Source: Alphaproteobacteria bacterium
GTDB taxonomy: Bacteria; Pseudomonadota; Alphaproteobacteria; Micropepsales; Micropepsaceae
Direction of reading: 5' to 3'
Length of the DNA: 64,000 nt
Assembly (NCBI GenBank): GCA_003139615.1
Contig: PLJH01000027.1
Coordinates: 64,267-128,266, forward strand
The translations under genes and the position numbers were made by a program. Shown here piece after piece: positions 42,767 through 52,229 of the stretch (position 1 is the stretch's first letter; every line of letters starts with the position of its first letter). The notes under the pieces were generated by a model. The model saw nothing but the letters and a program-made list of their open reading frames with translations, had not been told where the DNA came from and searched no databases.

Positions 42767-43126
42767 TTAATTTGATTGTGCAGGAACTTTCGACAGAAAT
42801 TGAGGAGACAAAGCTTGGACGCACATTCTGTAACTTGCATTGTCGCCCGCCTGAGCCGTGCTCAACACACGTTGGACGCCGGACCACTCTTCTTTTGTAA
42901 AATTTAAATTACCGCTCACGCTCGCGAGCTTCAGAAGCTTGATCTGTATACCCGCCTCTCCGTGAACACCTCCGACTACGGACCAATGTTCACCTGCCGT
43001 AGCAGGCTGGGTGCAAACCTCTTTTACGTCCCGAACAACATCGGCCAAGGAATTTGCACTAGCGATGGTCGAAGTTGCTGCTAAGGCGGTTCCAACCACA
43101 GCTGCCGCTTTAAGTGCCAATTTCAT
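42767..43126 (-). CDS. Secreted hypothetical protein (paralogue)
   Basis: Signal peptide; VKEVCTQPATAGEHWSVVGGVHGE...NFTKEEWSGVQRVL. Confidence 0.6.
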   Translation of the reverse strand: MKLALKAAAVVGTALAATSTIASANSLADVVRDVKEVCTQPATAGEHWSVVGGVHGEAGIQIKLLKLASVSGNLNFTKEEWSGVQRVLSTAQAGDNASYRMCVQALSPQFLSKVPAQSN

Positions 43127-43542
43127 GAGCCCCTCCAATTGCAAATTCTCGACAAATCACGGGCATTTTATATCAACATTCTAGTGCTGACTAGCGGAAT
43201 ACAGCTGTATTCAGCCTCTGGTCTATTCTCGGCCCGGAAATAGAATATCGACATAGAACAGGGGAGCATTGCGGGATTCCTCTCGGAAAGGTCACACACC
43301 AACGCGTCGGATTTCCGCGCCACTTATCTATCAATGGCAATATGGAAGCTTCAGCATTGTCGGCTGTTGGCGATGTTCCGCTCGATCAGCATTCGGCGAG
43401 GCTAGGCGGTGGCCGGACTTGAAACAAAATCGGCCAAATTGTTTCAAGCGGGGCGGCCAGCAGAGTCAGGAAGTAGGCCAATAGCGACCGGCGCCAGTTC
43501 CGGTCGCTTTCCCCGCCTTGCAACCAGCCACGCAAGGGGGAA

Positions 43543-46050
43543 TTGCTGATGTATTCCAATACCCGCGCCGTCCGCGCATTTCTGCTCGCTTCCGGAGCTA
43601 CCCTGGTCCTGCCAGTTGCGGCTTTCGCCAATCCTTCGGGCGGTACGGTCTCAACCGGCTCTGCTGCGATCAGCCAATCCTCCTCGGGCAAGACGACGAT
43701 CGATCAAAAGAGCGAGGGTGTCGTTATCGATTGGTCGAGCTTCAATGTAGGTACGGGACAGACCACTCAATTCGTGCAGCCCAATTCGACTGCCATAGCT
43801 GTCAACCGGATCGGCGGCACAAGCGCGTCCCAGATCCTCGGGACACTCGACGCGAACGGTCGCATCGTCCTTATCAACGGCAACGGACTGCTGTTCGGAA
43901 AGGGCGCGACCGTTAACGTGGGCTCGCTCATCGCAACCTCAACGGACGATACCGATTCCAATGTTCTCGCAGGTACGTTTTCCAAGGCTGGAAACCAGAA
44001 TGCGGCGGTCGTCAATCAAGGCCGGATCGATGCGGGGAGCGGCGGCGTTGTGGCGCTTGTTGCGCCGTCCGTGACGAATGCGGGGACTGTGAATGCGAAG
44101 CTCGGGACGGTCGCGCTCGGCGCGGCCAACAAGTTCACGGTCGACTTCTCTGGCGACGACCTCGTGTCGTTCGCCGCCCAGGGCGACGTGACCAGCTCGG
44201 CGCAAGCGACCAATACCGGACGCCTCGTGGGCGCGAACGTCTCGATGACGGCCCACGCGGCCGAGGTGCTCGCTACCGGCGTCGTCAATATGAGCGGCAC
44301 GATTACAGCCCAATCCGTCCATCAGGCCGGGGGCGTCATCGTTCTCGATGCGGGCAATGGTTCGCTCACGACCACAGGTACCCTCAACGCCGCAGGAGCC
44401 ACGGGCGGCGGACGCATCGAGACTTCGGGCAATACCGCCGCGATCTCGGGTAACATCACGGCCGGCGCGGGTGGACACTGGCTTGTCGATCCTGACAACC
44501 TCACGATCAAGGCTGCCGCAGCCAAAACGATCGATGCTTCCCTGCAAGCAGGCACCAACGTGGAGCTTCAAACGACGGCGAGCGGTGCCAGCGGGCCGGG
44601 CATCGTGTCTTCGGGCGAAGGCGACATCGACATTGCAAAGCAGATCGCCTGGTCAACCAGCGCGAAGCTCACTATCGACGCATACGACAACATCAACGTG
44701 CTCGCTCCGATCAAAGTAGAAGGTGCGGGAGCGCTTTCGCTTGTCGCGAACACGGAAATGGCAACCGGCACCGTCAACTTCAATGGTGGCTATGTCGCAT
44801 TCTCCGATGCGGTCGCTCGCAAGACGCAAGGCTCGCTTTCCATCAACGGGCATGCGTACGAGCTGGAAAACAGCTTGAGCTCGCTCGCTGCGGGAATTGC
44901 GGCCAACCCGTCAGGGTATTTCGCACTGGCAGACTCATACAACGCGAAGGCAGACGGCACCTATGCGTCGTCTCCCATAGAAACAGTCTTCCTGGGAACA
45001 TTCGACGGGCTCGGGAATAAACTTTCCGATGTGTCTATCAACGACCCGACGGACCTTAACGTCGGACTGTTCGCGACCAACAGCGGCACGATCCTGAACG
45101 CGGTCTTGGATGATGTGAAAATCATCGCTCTCGGTACGCAATCCGAAAATGGCTACTTGTCCGTGGGCGGGCTCGTAGGACAGAACAACGGAATGATTGC
45201 CGCTTCGTCGGTCGACGGCTCGATCTCCGGGAAGTATGCCTTTGACGGTCTGCTGGTTGGCACCAATCACGGCACGATTCTCGGTAGCCACACATCGGGC
45301 AGTATTCGCGGAGCGGATGATAGCAACGGCGGGCTCGTTGGCCACAATCAAACCGAGAATACCAATCTGCTCGGTTTGATATCGCTCAGTTATTCGAGCG
45401 CCGACATATCGGCATTGAAAGGCACCAGCGCTGGATTCGTGGCGCAGAACGAGGGAACCATCACCGCCTCATATGCGATCGGATCGGTTACCGGCAAAGG
45501 GGGCGGCTTTGCAGGTGGTTTCGTGGGCCAAACTGGATATGGCGGCACCATATCGTTGTCATACGCAACCGGGGCGGTGGAGTTGTTCGGCAAGTATGGC
45601 GAAGTGGGCGGCTTTGCCGGTTTCAACGATTGGGACGGAACTATCGAAAACTCGTATTCGACGGGGAGTGTCTTTGGAAGCGGCAAAGGCAGTGACGTGG
45701 GCGGTTTCGTCGGAGCCAACGGCCACGAGGGCGAGGGCGAGTCCTTCTTCATTAGTTCCAGCTATTCCACCGGCGCGGTCAGCGGCGCCCACGGAGCCAT
45801 TCTCGGCGGTTTCGCGGGGAGCGACCAGAGCAGCGGTGGTATCTCCTCTTGCTATTGGGATACCGCTACAAGCGGAATTGCAAATCTGTCGCAAGGTGCA
45901 GGCAGCATTGCAAACGACCCCGGCATCACCGGTCTTGCGACTGCGCAGTTGCAGTCCGGACTTCCTGCCGGCTTTTCAGCCGCAGACTGGGGCCTCTCGG
46001 CTTCGGTCAACGGCGGACTGCCGTATCTGCTCGTGATTCCACCGTCGTAG
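43543..46050 (+). CDS. Filamentous-haemagglutinin-type (TPS domain) adhesin with GLUG-like repeats
   Basis: TTIDQKSEGVVIDWSSFNVGTGQTTQFVQPNSTAIAVNRI; GGLVGQNNG, GGFVGQTGYGGTISLSYATG repeats. Confidence 0.85.
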   Translation: MLMYSNTRAVRAFLLASGATLVLPVAAFANPSGGTVSTGSAAISQSSSGKTTIDQKSEGVVIDWSSFNVGTGQTTQFVQPNSTAIAVNRIGGTSASQILGTLDANGRIVLINGNGLLFGKGATVNVGSLIATSTDDTDSNVLAGTFSKAGNQNAAVVNQGRIDAGSGGVVALVAPSVTNAGTVNAKLGTVALGAANKFTVDFSGDDLVSFAAQGDVTSSAQATNTGRLVGANVSMTAHAAEVLATGVVNMSGTITAQSVHQAGGVIVLDAGNGSLTTTGTLNAAGATGGGRIETSGNTAAISGNITAGAGGHWLVDPDNLTIKAAAAKTIDASLQAGTNVELQTTASGASGPGIVSSGEGDIDIAKQIAWSTSAKLTIDAYDNINVLAPIKVEGAGALSLVANTEMATGTVNFNGGYVAFSDAVARKTQGSLSINGHAYELENSLSSLAAGIAANPSGYFALADSYNAKADGTYASSPIETVFLGTFDGLGNKLSDVSINDPTDLNVGLFATNSGTILNAVLDDVKIIALGTQSENGYLSVGGLVGQNNGMIAASSVDGSISGKYAFDGLLVGTNHGTILGSHTSGSIRGADDSNGGLVGHNQTENTNLLGLISLSYSSADISALKGTSAGFVAQNEGTITASYAIGSVTGKGGGFAGGFVGQTGYGGTISLSYATGAVELFGKYGEVGGFAGFNDWDGTIENSYSTGSVFGSGKGSDVGGFVGANGHEGEGESFFISSSYSTGAVSGAHGAILGGFAGSDQSSGGISSCYWDTATSGIANLSQGAGSIANDPGITGLATAQLQSGLPAGFSAADWGLSASVNGGLPYLLVIPPS

Positions 46051-46062
46051 CGGCTCACGGCT

Positions 46063-46827
46063 ATGGCGACAATCCGGCTGCACATTCTTGCGAGCGTGGC
46101 GGGGGCGTTTCTCGCGCTATCGGGCTGCGATCAAAGCGGCAGTCCGTTCGGCGGCGGGGCGGACGAGCAAGCGGCTCTTGCCGATCCAAACTTCACCAAG
46201 CCGTTCATGCTTCATTTAGGCCAGGACACGTATGCGACCTCGTTGGCCGTCGCCTCGATGAACGGGGTTGACAATCGGCCAACCGACGGCGCGTTGCAGA
46301 GTGCCTCGAATTATCGCCCGTGCCACGTCACGACCGACCCTGAATTGTACTGGTACCTATTCGCGTCGGTTGACAGCTATCAATTTCAATCTCCCGTGCT
46401 CTCGAAGTGGCTAGTGGCGCGGCAACTCCTCGAATATCGAACGTATCGTATTCGCTACACGCATGTGAATTTTCCGGAGTATGGAACCGAGAGCATCGTC
46501 GTGTGCCCGGTCGTCTCGGAAGATGCGGCGCAGTACATGGCACCGGAGGATCGAGCGCGCGGCGTACACGGCGGGATCGTAGTGCCGTTCATGCACCGCA
46601 AGTTTGTGGAGTGGACGTATCGCAACCGATACGACGCCGACATGCCGGGAAGCGGTAAGGTCAAGATGTTCGCCGGCACCTACACCTATGAGATCGTGTC
46701 CGACTTCCCGGGTGCGATCCCCTCGTCACAAGGCGCCGCGACGGTGAAGCTGATGTTCAACCCCGATATCGGCCAGTGGCAGATGTTCAGCTGGCAGTAC
46801 CAAGACCCGCCGGTGTCCTTGCAGTAG
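46063..46827 (+). CDS. Putative lipoprotein
   Basis: Hydrophobic N-terminus with LSGC lipobox. Confidence 0.55.
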   Translation: MATIRLHILASVAGAFLALSGCDQSGSPFGGGADEQAALADPNFTKPFMLHLGQDTYATSLAVASMNGVDNRPTDGALQSASNYRPCHVTTDPELYWYLFASVDSYQFQSPVLSKWLVARQLLEYRTYRIRYTHVNFPEYGTESIVVCPVVSEDAAQYMAPEDRARGVHGGIVVPFMHRKFVEWTYRNRYDADMPGSGKVKMFAGTYTYEIVSDFPGAIPSSQGAATVKLMFNPDIGQWQMFSWQYQDPPVSLQ

Positions 46828-46833
46828 CGAGGG

Positions 46834-47280
46834 CTAACTGCGCTTGCGCTTCTTTGGCGCGCGATCCATGCGCCCCAGGCCGGTTTTCCTGGCGAGCATC
46901 GAGCGCGTCGCGGCGTAGTTGGGCGCCGTCATCGGATAGTCATGCGGCAAGCCCCACTTCGTCCGGTATTGCTCGGGCGAGAGGCTATAGCGCGACCGCA
47001 GATATCGCTTGAGCATCTTGAGCTTCTTGCCATCTTCAAGGCAGATCACGTAATCAGGCGTGATCGATTTCTTTATGGGAACGGCGGGCTTCTGCGTCAT
47101 GGGAGGAGCTTCGCCTCCCGACTGTGCGAGCCAAGCGAGCGTTGCGTGCACGTCCCTAACCAATCCCGATACTTCGCTCGCCGAGGCGCGATTATTGCCG
47201 ACATACGCTTGCACTATGATCGCTGCGTATTCGATCAGGTTCGTATTTGGCAAAACTGTTTGTTCGTTATCAAGCGCCAT
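46834..47280 (-). CDS. MucR/Ros family transcriptional regulator
   Basis: YVICLEDGKKLKMLKRYLRSRYSLSPEQYRTKWGLPHDYPMTAPNYAATRSMLARKTGLG. Confidence 0.93.
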   Translation of the reverse strand: MALDNEQTVLPNTNLIEYAAIIVQAYVGNNRASASEVSGLVRDVHATLAWLAQSGGEAPPMTQKPAVPIKKSITPDYVICLEDGKKLKMLKRYLRSRYSLSPEQYRTKWGLPHDYPMTAPNYAATRSMLARKTGLGRMDRAPKKRKRS

Positions 47281-47432
47281 TCATCTGCTCCGGGTGAAAG
47301 AAGCATATGAGAATACGTCTGCGCAGTTTGCAAATGGAGGACGCATGAGCAATTTTGAACACGTCTCGGACATCTGTTTGCAACTTGTGGTGTACTAATG
47401 GGACATAGCGACGTGTGTTGTCGTAAGGCGGA

Positions 47433-47595
47433 CTAAAATAATTCGGGCTGGGGCGAAGGCTTCTCGGATGGCGCTGGCTTCTTCTCCTGCTCGCGCATAT
47501 CCCAATCGCCTTCGACGGTTTGGAGCAGCGCCTTCACCTCGCTTTAGGGGCGCGCTCGTCTCACCAAGCCACGCCGCCCAATGCTCGGGCGGCAG
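47433..47595 (-). pseudogene. Decayed, frameshifted 3' remnant of a SRAP/YedK-like gene
   Basis: LPPEHWAAWLGETSAP in one frame and SEVKALLQTVEGDWDMREQEKKPAPSEKPSPQPELF* in the next. Confidence 0.5.
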
Positions 47596-47750
47596 AGTCG
47601 AGTCGAAAAAGAAATCCAGAGAGCCTCCGCAGCGCGGCTGCCCCTAATATATTGAATCAATTGACATATTCTGCGAAAACCTTCGGAAAAAATCGAACCC
47701 TGAAGGACATTGGGGTGCTCCCCGGCCCGCAATGCTTCGAACACAAGAAA

Positions 47751-47772
47751 GGCCCCCGCCGAAGCGGGGGCC
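47751..47772 (-). terminator. Hairpin terminator, minus-strand orientation
   Basis: GGCCCCCGC TTCG GCGGGGGCC followed by TTTCTT on minus strand. Confidence 0.65.
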
Positions 47773-48078
47773 ATATTCACTCGCCTAGGAGCGCTCCGAC
47801 CGTAGCCGTTGATCGGCTCTCGTGTCGGGGTGGTGCGCTTGGAGCCGGTGCTGCTTTGAACTTGGGCGATGTGGCATTCATCCCATGCAAGTACGCGGCG
47901 GTTGCTGTTATCACACGAAGTGCGCCGAGTGCCGGCAAGCACGGTTTTGCGACCGTGCGATCACTGACGAGGCAATGCCGTCGCTTCGCATAACGACAAG
48001 CGAACGACCTATCAGCGACATTCCGCGCCGGAACGGAAATCTCAGTGGTGAGGAATGAACAAGTGGGCTGTAAGTGAT

Positions 48079-49023
48079 CTACGCCGGGGTCGCTCGAAGT
48101 GGCGTGGCGGGAGCTGCTTCGAACCAGTGCAGCTTCTCGCCCGCAGTCGCAGCCAGGTATTCCATCGCTTCCTGCGCTTTGTGGGCGGCGGTGAAGATCG
48201 CACGCGGATCGTTGTTAAGGACTTCAAGCCACGTCGCGACGTATGCGGCGTGATCCTATCGTGGCTCATTTGCGATCCCGAACACGGCGCACATGAATGC
48301 GGCACCGAGTTCGGCAACAAGTTCCTCGAACGCATAGGCATGACTGCCGAAGCGATTGTTGAGGTCGCGGCCGATGCGATGCGAGGCACCGCTCCAGTGC
48401 GTGAGTTCGTGCAAAAGAAAAGAATGATAGCCTTCGGACGCTGTGCGGGTCTTCGTGTCATGGAACCATGACGGGCTTGGCATCTCGATTCGATCCAGAT
48501 CGATGCGGTACTGCGCCCGGGCGTACCCGTGATCGATACGAGCGCCGAGTGCTTCGACGAACGCGGTGATTTGTTCGTTGATCTCGACGGGCGATTGCCG
48601 GCAAGGCTCGGGCGGTTGCCAATTGTCGATCTGCGCCGCGTTGAAGACCCAATACGCGCGGCCTATCGATCGGGGCAGTTCGCCGGCTGCGATCTCCAGA
48701 TCGGTCTGCTCGATCCGCTTGTAGAAGACGATGATCGAGCCGTGCTCGCCGCGCCGGACCTGAGCGCCAAGCGATTGCCATTGCTTGTACGAGGCCCAAT
48801 GTCCGCTTTGATACTTTTTCGCGGACGCATCGAGCCAGAGCGAGAGGATGTTGACGCCGTGATACGGATTTTCCGTGACGGCGTTTGTCGGTATCGCGAA
48901 CGGCACATCGCCCGTATGCCACGGCATTTCATATTTGCCTTTGGCTTCCTGAATGCCGCGCGCGATTTTCGCCGTGATCGCGCCGTAGACGTTGAGCTGC
49001 TTGGAAGGAACTTCGCTTTGCAT
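48079..49023 (-). pseudogene. ArdC-like antirestriction protein interrupted by an in-frame amber codon at 48256-48258
   Basis: ORF from ATG 49023 ends GIANEPR*; same frame continues DHAAYVATWLEVLNNDPRAIFTAAHKAQEAMEYL... to TAG at 48079. Confidence 0.8.
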
Positions 49024-49096
49024 ATTTCTCTCCTGCGCATTGCAGGAGCCTCCGAAGGATTCAGAGGCTCCGAGGAGCGCGGGAGGCGGGAAGGGA

Positions 49097-49606
49097 CTAG
49101 AGCGAGCCCATTGCTCGGGCGAAATATGTGAGTGCGAGCGCGGCGGCGTCGAAGAGCGACTGTCGCGCGTCCTCGCTGTTCCAGCTCTTGCGCTTCTTCG
49201 GCAGGCGATGGGAGAGCGGGTCCAGATGCTTTGCGACGACCTCCGCGATCTCGTGACGTGTCGTCGCCCCGGAACCTGCGAAGGCCGACCTGACCGCAGT
49301 CCTGGGAAACACGACGGTGTCTGCGCCATGGAGGAGCGCGAGATGCGCCATCTCCCGGCAGAGTGCCTGGATGCGCTCCGTGCGGGGCTCGTGGCCTTCG
49401 AACTCTTCGAGCACGAAGACCGTAGGCTCATATCGCTTCAGCAATCGCTCAAAGCGGGCGATGAGGCGAGCATTCCGACCGGCCTTCGCACTTGCGATGC
49501 CCCAATCCAAGACTGAGAGAGGTGCTTCAAACAACACCCAGCCGAATCCGCGCGTTGTGGGGTGCGCCGCAAGCAGAAGACCCTTGTTGCGGGGACCCGC
49601 AGTCAT
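49097..49606 (-). CDS. RuvC-like (RNase H fold) resolvase/nuclease
   Basis: LAAHPTTRGFGWVLFE...VFVLEEFEG...NSEDARQSLFDAAALALTYF. Confidence 0.6.
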   Translation of the reverse strand: MTAGPRNKGLLLAAHPTTRGFGWVLFEAPLSVLDWGIASAKAGRNARLIARFERLLKRYEPTVFVLEEFEGHEPRTERIQALCREMAHLALLHGADTVVFPRTAVRSAFAGSGATTRHEIAEVVAKHLDPLSHRLPKKRKSWNSEDARQSLFDAAALALTYFARAMGSL

Positions 49607-49950
49607 ACCTCCGGGACGCCGATGGCGCGTTTCGCTATGTCGGATAAGAGTGCAAGTTTCTTCATTGAGGCTGGGTCAGTCTTGCCTCGTAGGCTCTCGT
49701 CGAGTTTGGCCGCCTGCCGGCCGATCTCATCCTGTATGTCTCTAACGGCTCCGGGGAAGAGTTCGGCGGCGGACTTTCCGAAGATGAACTCGCAGCCGAC
49801 CATGAACATGAGCGTCGGCGGGCGCTCGCCTTTCTCGCACTTGCGGACGTAATCGCCGCTAAGTCCAAGGAGCGAACCAAGCTCCTCTTGCGTGAGTGCC
49901 GACGATATGCGCGCGGTATGCAGATAGATGTCTAGTGCTGGTTGCTCCAT
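49603..49950 (-). CDS. XRE-family HTH regulator
   Basis: LTQEELGSLLGLSGDYVRKCEKGERPPTL; ATGA overlap with RuvC-like gene. Confidence 0.8.
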   Translation of the reverse strand: MEQPALDIYLHTARISSALTQEELGSLLGLSGDYVRKCEKGERPPTLMFMVGCEFIFGKSAAELFPGAVRDIQDEIGRQAAKLDESLRGKTDPASMKKLALLSDIAKRAIGVPEV

Positions 49951-50098
49951 GGACGAGAGCGATTGTCTCCCGCCAGAGGGCAGCAAAAAAGAAGGCACAA
50001 TCGGACTGTTAGTCCGGTCGGAATCGGTGGCTATTTCAATATGCCGTCAATCTAGCACGAGCCGATAAAATCTAGCTAGAATGCCGATCAAGCGCGGC

Positions 50099-50179
50099 TC
50101 AAACTGCGTTGAGGCCGTATCGAAGCGCAAGCGCCTCCAGCTTCGCACGCTCGGTCGCCGGCACGACGAATACGCCGCC
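50099..50179 (-). pseudogene. Vestigial duplicate of the AAA+ ATPase C-terminus
   Basis: Encodes GGVFVVPATERAKLEALALRYGLNAV*, cf. GGVFVVPATERAKLQALSHRYAIRDV* of the gene at 50793-52157. Confidence 0.75.
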
Positions 50180-50365
50180 GGAAATAATAATTAAACGCCC
50201 AGTGATCTTGCTGGGCGTCGAATACTGACGGTGCTCGCAACTTGCGATTTCTTGCACTATCTTCATAATGGAGGGTCTACGCCGATTCGTTTTCTGGCGC
50301 AGAAAAAGGCTTCCCTAGACGCTTTGGCTGGAACCCATCGCGTCAGGCTTACTGGGAGGACGCCA

Positions 50366-50746
50366 ATGAAGGATAGCTTCTCGCCCTCGGTTCAGCTTTT
50401 CGGGAACCCGAACCGCATTCGACTGAAGAATGCGGAAGCCGGAAAGAACTCATTTCTCGGTGATGATCAGGGTTTCGGTGCGAACTCTCATCCGCAGCTT
50501 TTTGATTTTTCTGAGCCTTCCTTTCGGCCCCGAAAGTCCCTGTTCAAAACCCCACGGAAAATCATAACGCCTCCAACTTCGAGCGCGCAAGACGATTTGT
50601 TCTCGATTTTGCCTACCCGCGATCTGAAAAGCTCAGAGGACTTCCGAACAATTGTGTCGCCAGATATTCGGTGCGTGCACGTGTGGCGCGTGGCTGACGA
50701 GGACTTGCTCTGGTGCTGCGTTCTCTGCGGGAACTTTCACGCGTGA
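50366..50746 (+). CDS. Hypothetical protein
   Basis: ORF with internal ATG MKDSFSPSVQ. Confidence 0.4.
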   Translation: MKDSFSPSVQLFGNPNRIRLKNAEAGKNSFLGDDQGFGANSHPQLFDFSEPSFRPRKSLFKTPRKIITPPTSSAQDDLFSILPTRDLKSSEDFRTIVSPDIRCVHVWRVADEDLLWCCVLCGNFHA

Positions 50747-50792
50747 CCGACCACCCCTTGTAGTATAACCCGCGGCGGGGCCCATAAGATGT

Positions 50793-52157
50793 TCAGACAT
50801 CCCTGATGGCATAGCGATGAGAAAGCGCCTGCAGCTTCGCGCGCTCTGTCGCCGGCACAACGAACACGCCGCCCGTCTTCTTCGTTTCGAGATTCAAACG
50901 GCCCCGAAGTACCGCGCCGATGCCGCGGTATGACATCGGTCCGAACCGGTCGGCGTTGTCGGCATTGAAGCGCTTCGTAACTAGGGCGACCGGTGCGGGA
51001 CCTCCAGCGTGCTCAGCAAAGGTTGCTATGACGGCGGCCAGGACACAGGCGTCCGGCGCCTCACGGCGGGTGCGGGCAAGATCGGCACTTTTGTCCTTGA
51101 GCCAGCTTTGTATCTCGGCACGGAGGGCTGGATCTTCGACCAGGCTGAGGAGCGCGAGCGCGGATTGATTGGCGCGGGACTCGACACCTTCGATGATTGC
51201 AGCGGGGTCGGTCTTGATGTGGAAGAACTCCGAGAACCGAAAATGCAGGAGGCGGTTTCGAAGAGCAAGAGCTTCGTCCTTCATACTGGCGGGCAAATGT
51301 ATGGGAATGTCCGGCCGGAGGGAGCGGGAATAGGTCTCTTCGGTGAAGAAGCGGCTTTCGAGCGCAATGTCCTGGAACGGCTCGCGGGTTGCGATGAGCT
51401 TCGGTCCATAGACCTTGAAGGCATATGGGTTGAACTCCTTGTATCGATTCTGGATCGTGCGCAGCACCGGCATGCCTTTGGCCGTGCCGTTGTTGAGTAT
51501 CTTGACCAAGTCCGCTTTCGCGTCGCTATAGGGCAAGTCGGCTTCGTCAAGAACGAGCGTGCCGCCGAAGCTGTCTAGTGTGTGGAAGATCGGGGAGACG
51601 GTCGAGGCGCCCGACGCGAAGAAGGGCCGATAGCAGAGCGAGCCGATAGTGTGGAGCGCCCGGGTCTTGCCGGTGCCGTAGTCGCCGCGAAGGCGAAGGT
51701 ATGGGAGTTCGCCGAAGGCGTCGTGCACCCACGAGAGAAGCACATAGTGCACGGCGATTTGCTCGAACAGCGGTGAGAGATCGACGTACCGATGCAGGAA
51801 CGCCCGAATGTCGGCAACCAGTTCATCCTTGAGCCCATATTCGAGCGGCATCGAGGGGAGGAGCACACAGCCGCTTGTTATGAGGTTGTTGGCGGGTGAA
51901 TACGGGACGAGGAGTTCACCCGTCCCAATGCTCACTTCCTGCTCGATGTTCCAAAGACCATCGAAGCGCGAAACGGCAAGCGCGGTCGTGTGCTTGGCAG
52001 CGTTGTATACGAGCTCCACCAACGTGTCTGAGGATACGCGCGAGACGGTCGGGATGCGGTTTGAATCTGGCATACGGTGCATTGTCGTATGCACGAGAGA
52101 GTTTTGCGCGACGGCACTTTCGGACAGCCGAATTACCGAGTCGCTGAGACTGGACAC
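50793..52157 (-). CDS. AAA+/P-loop ATPase, possibly replication-related
   Basis: Walker A LRGDYGTGKTRAL; Walker B TLVLDEADL. Confidence 0.65.
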   Translation of the reverse strand: MSSLSDSVIRLSESAVAQNSLVHTTMHRMPDSNRIPTVSRVSSDTLVELVYNAAKHTTALAVSRFDGLWNIEQEVSIGTGELLVPYSPANNLITSGCVLLPSMPLEYGLKDELVADIRAFLHRYVDLSPLFEQIAVHYVLLSWVHDAFGELPYLRLRGDYGTGKTRALHTIGSLCYRPFFASGASTVSPIFHTLDSFGGTLVLDEADLPYSDAKADLVKILNNGTAKGMPVLRTIQNRYKEFNPYAFKVYGPKLIATREPFQDIALESRFFTEETYSRSLRPDIPIHLPASMKDEALALRNRLLHFRFSEFFHIKTDPAAIIEGVESRANQSALALLSLVEDPALRAEIQSWLKDKSADLARTRREAPDACVLAAVIATFAEHAGGPAPVALVTKRFNADNADRFGPMSYRGIGAVLRGRLNLETKKTGGVFVVPATERAKLQALSHRYAIRDV

Positions 52158-52229
52158 GGGGGCAGTGGCGACCTGACCAGTCTCCCTAAGTTCGCTGTTG
52201 ATCTCGGGGACAAATGCTACAATCCAAAT

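Noticed and set aside
47544-47942. Minus-strand ORF over the 47.5-47.9 kb gap
   Set aside because: Spans a strong hairpin terminator and a decayed gene remnant; no protein-like features.
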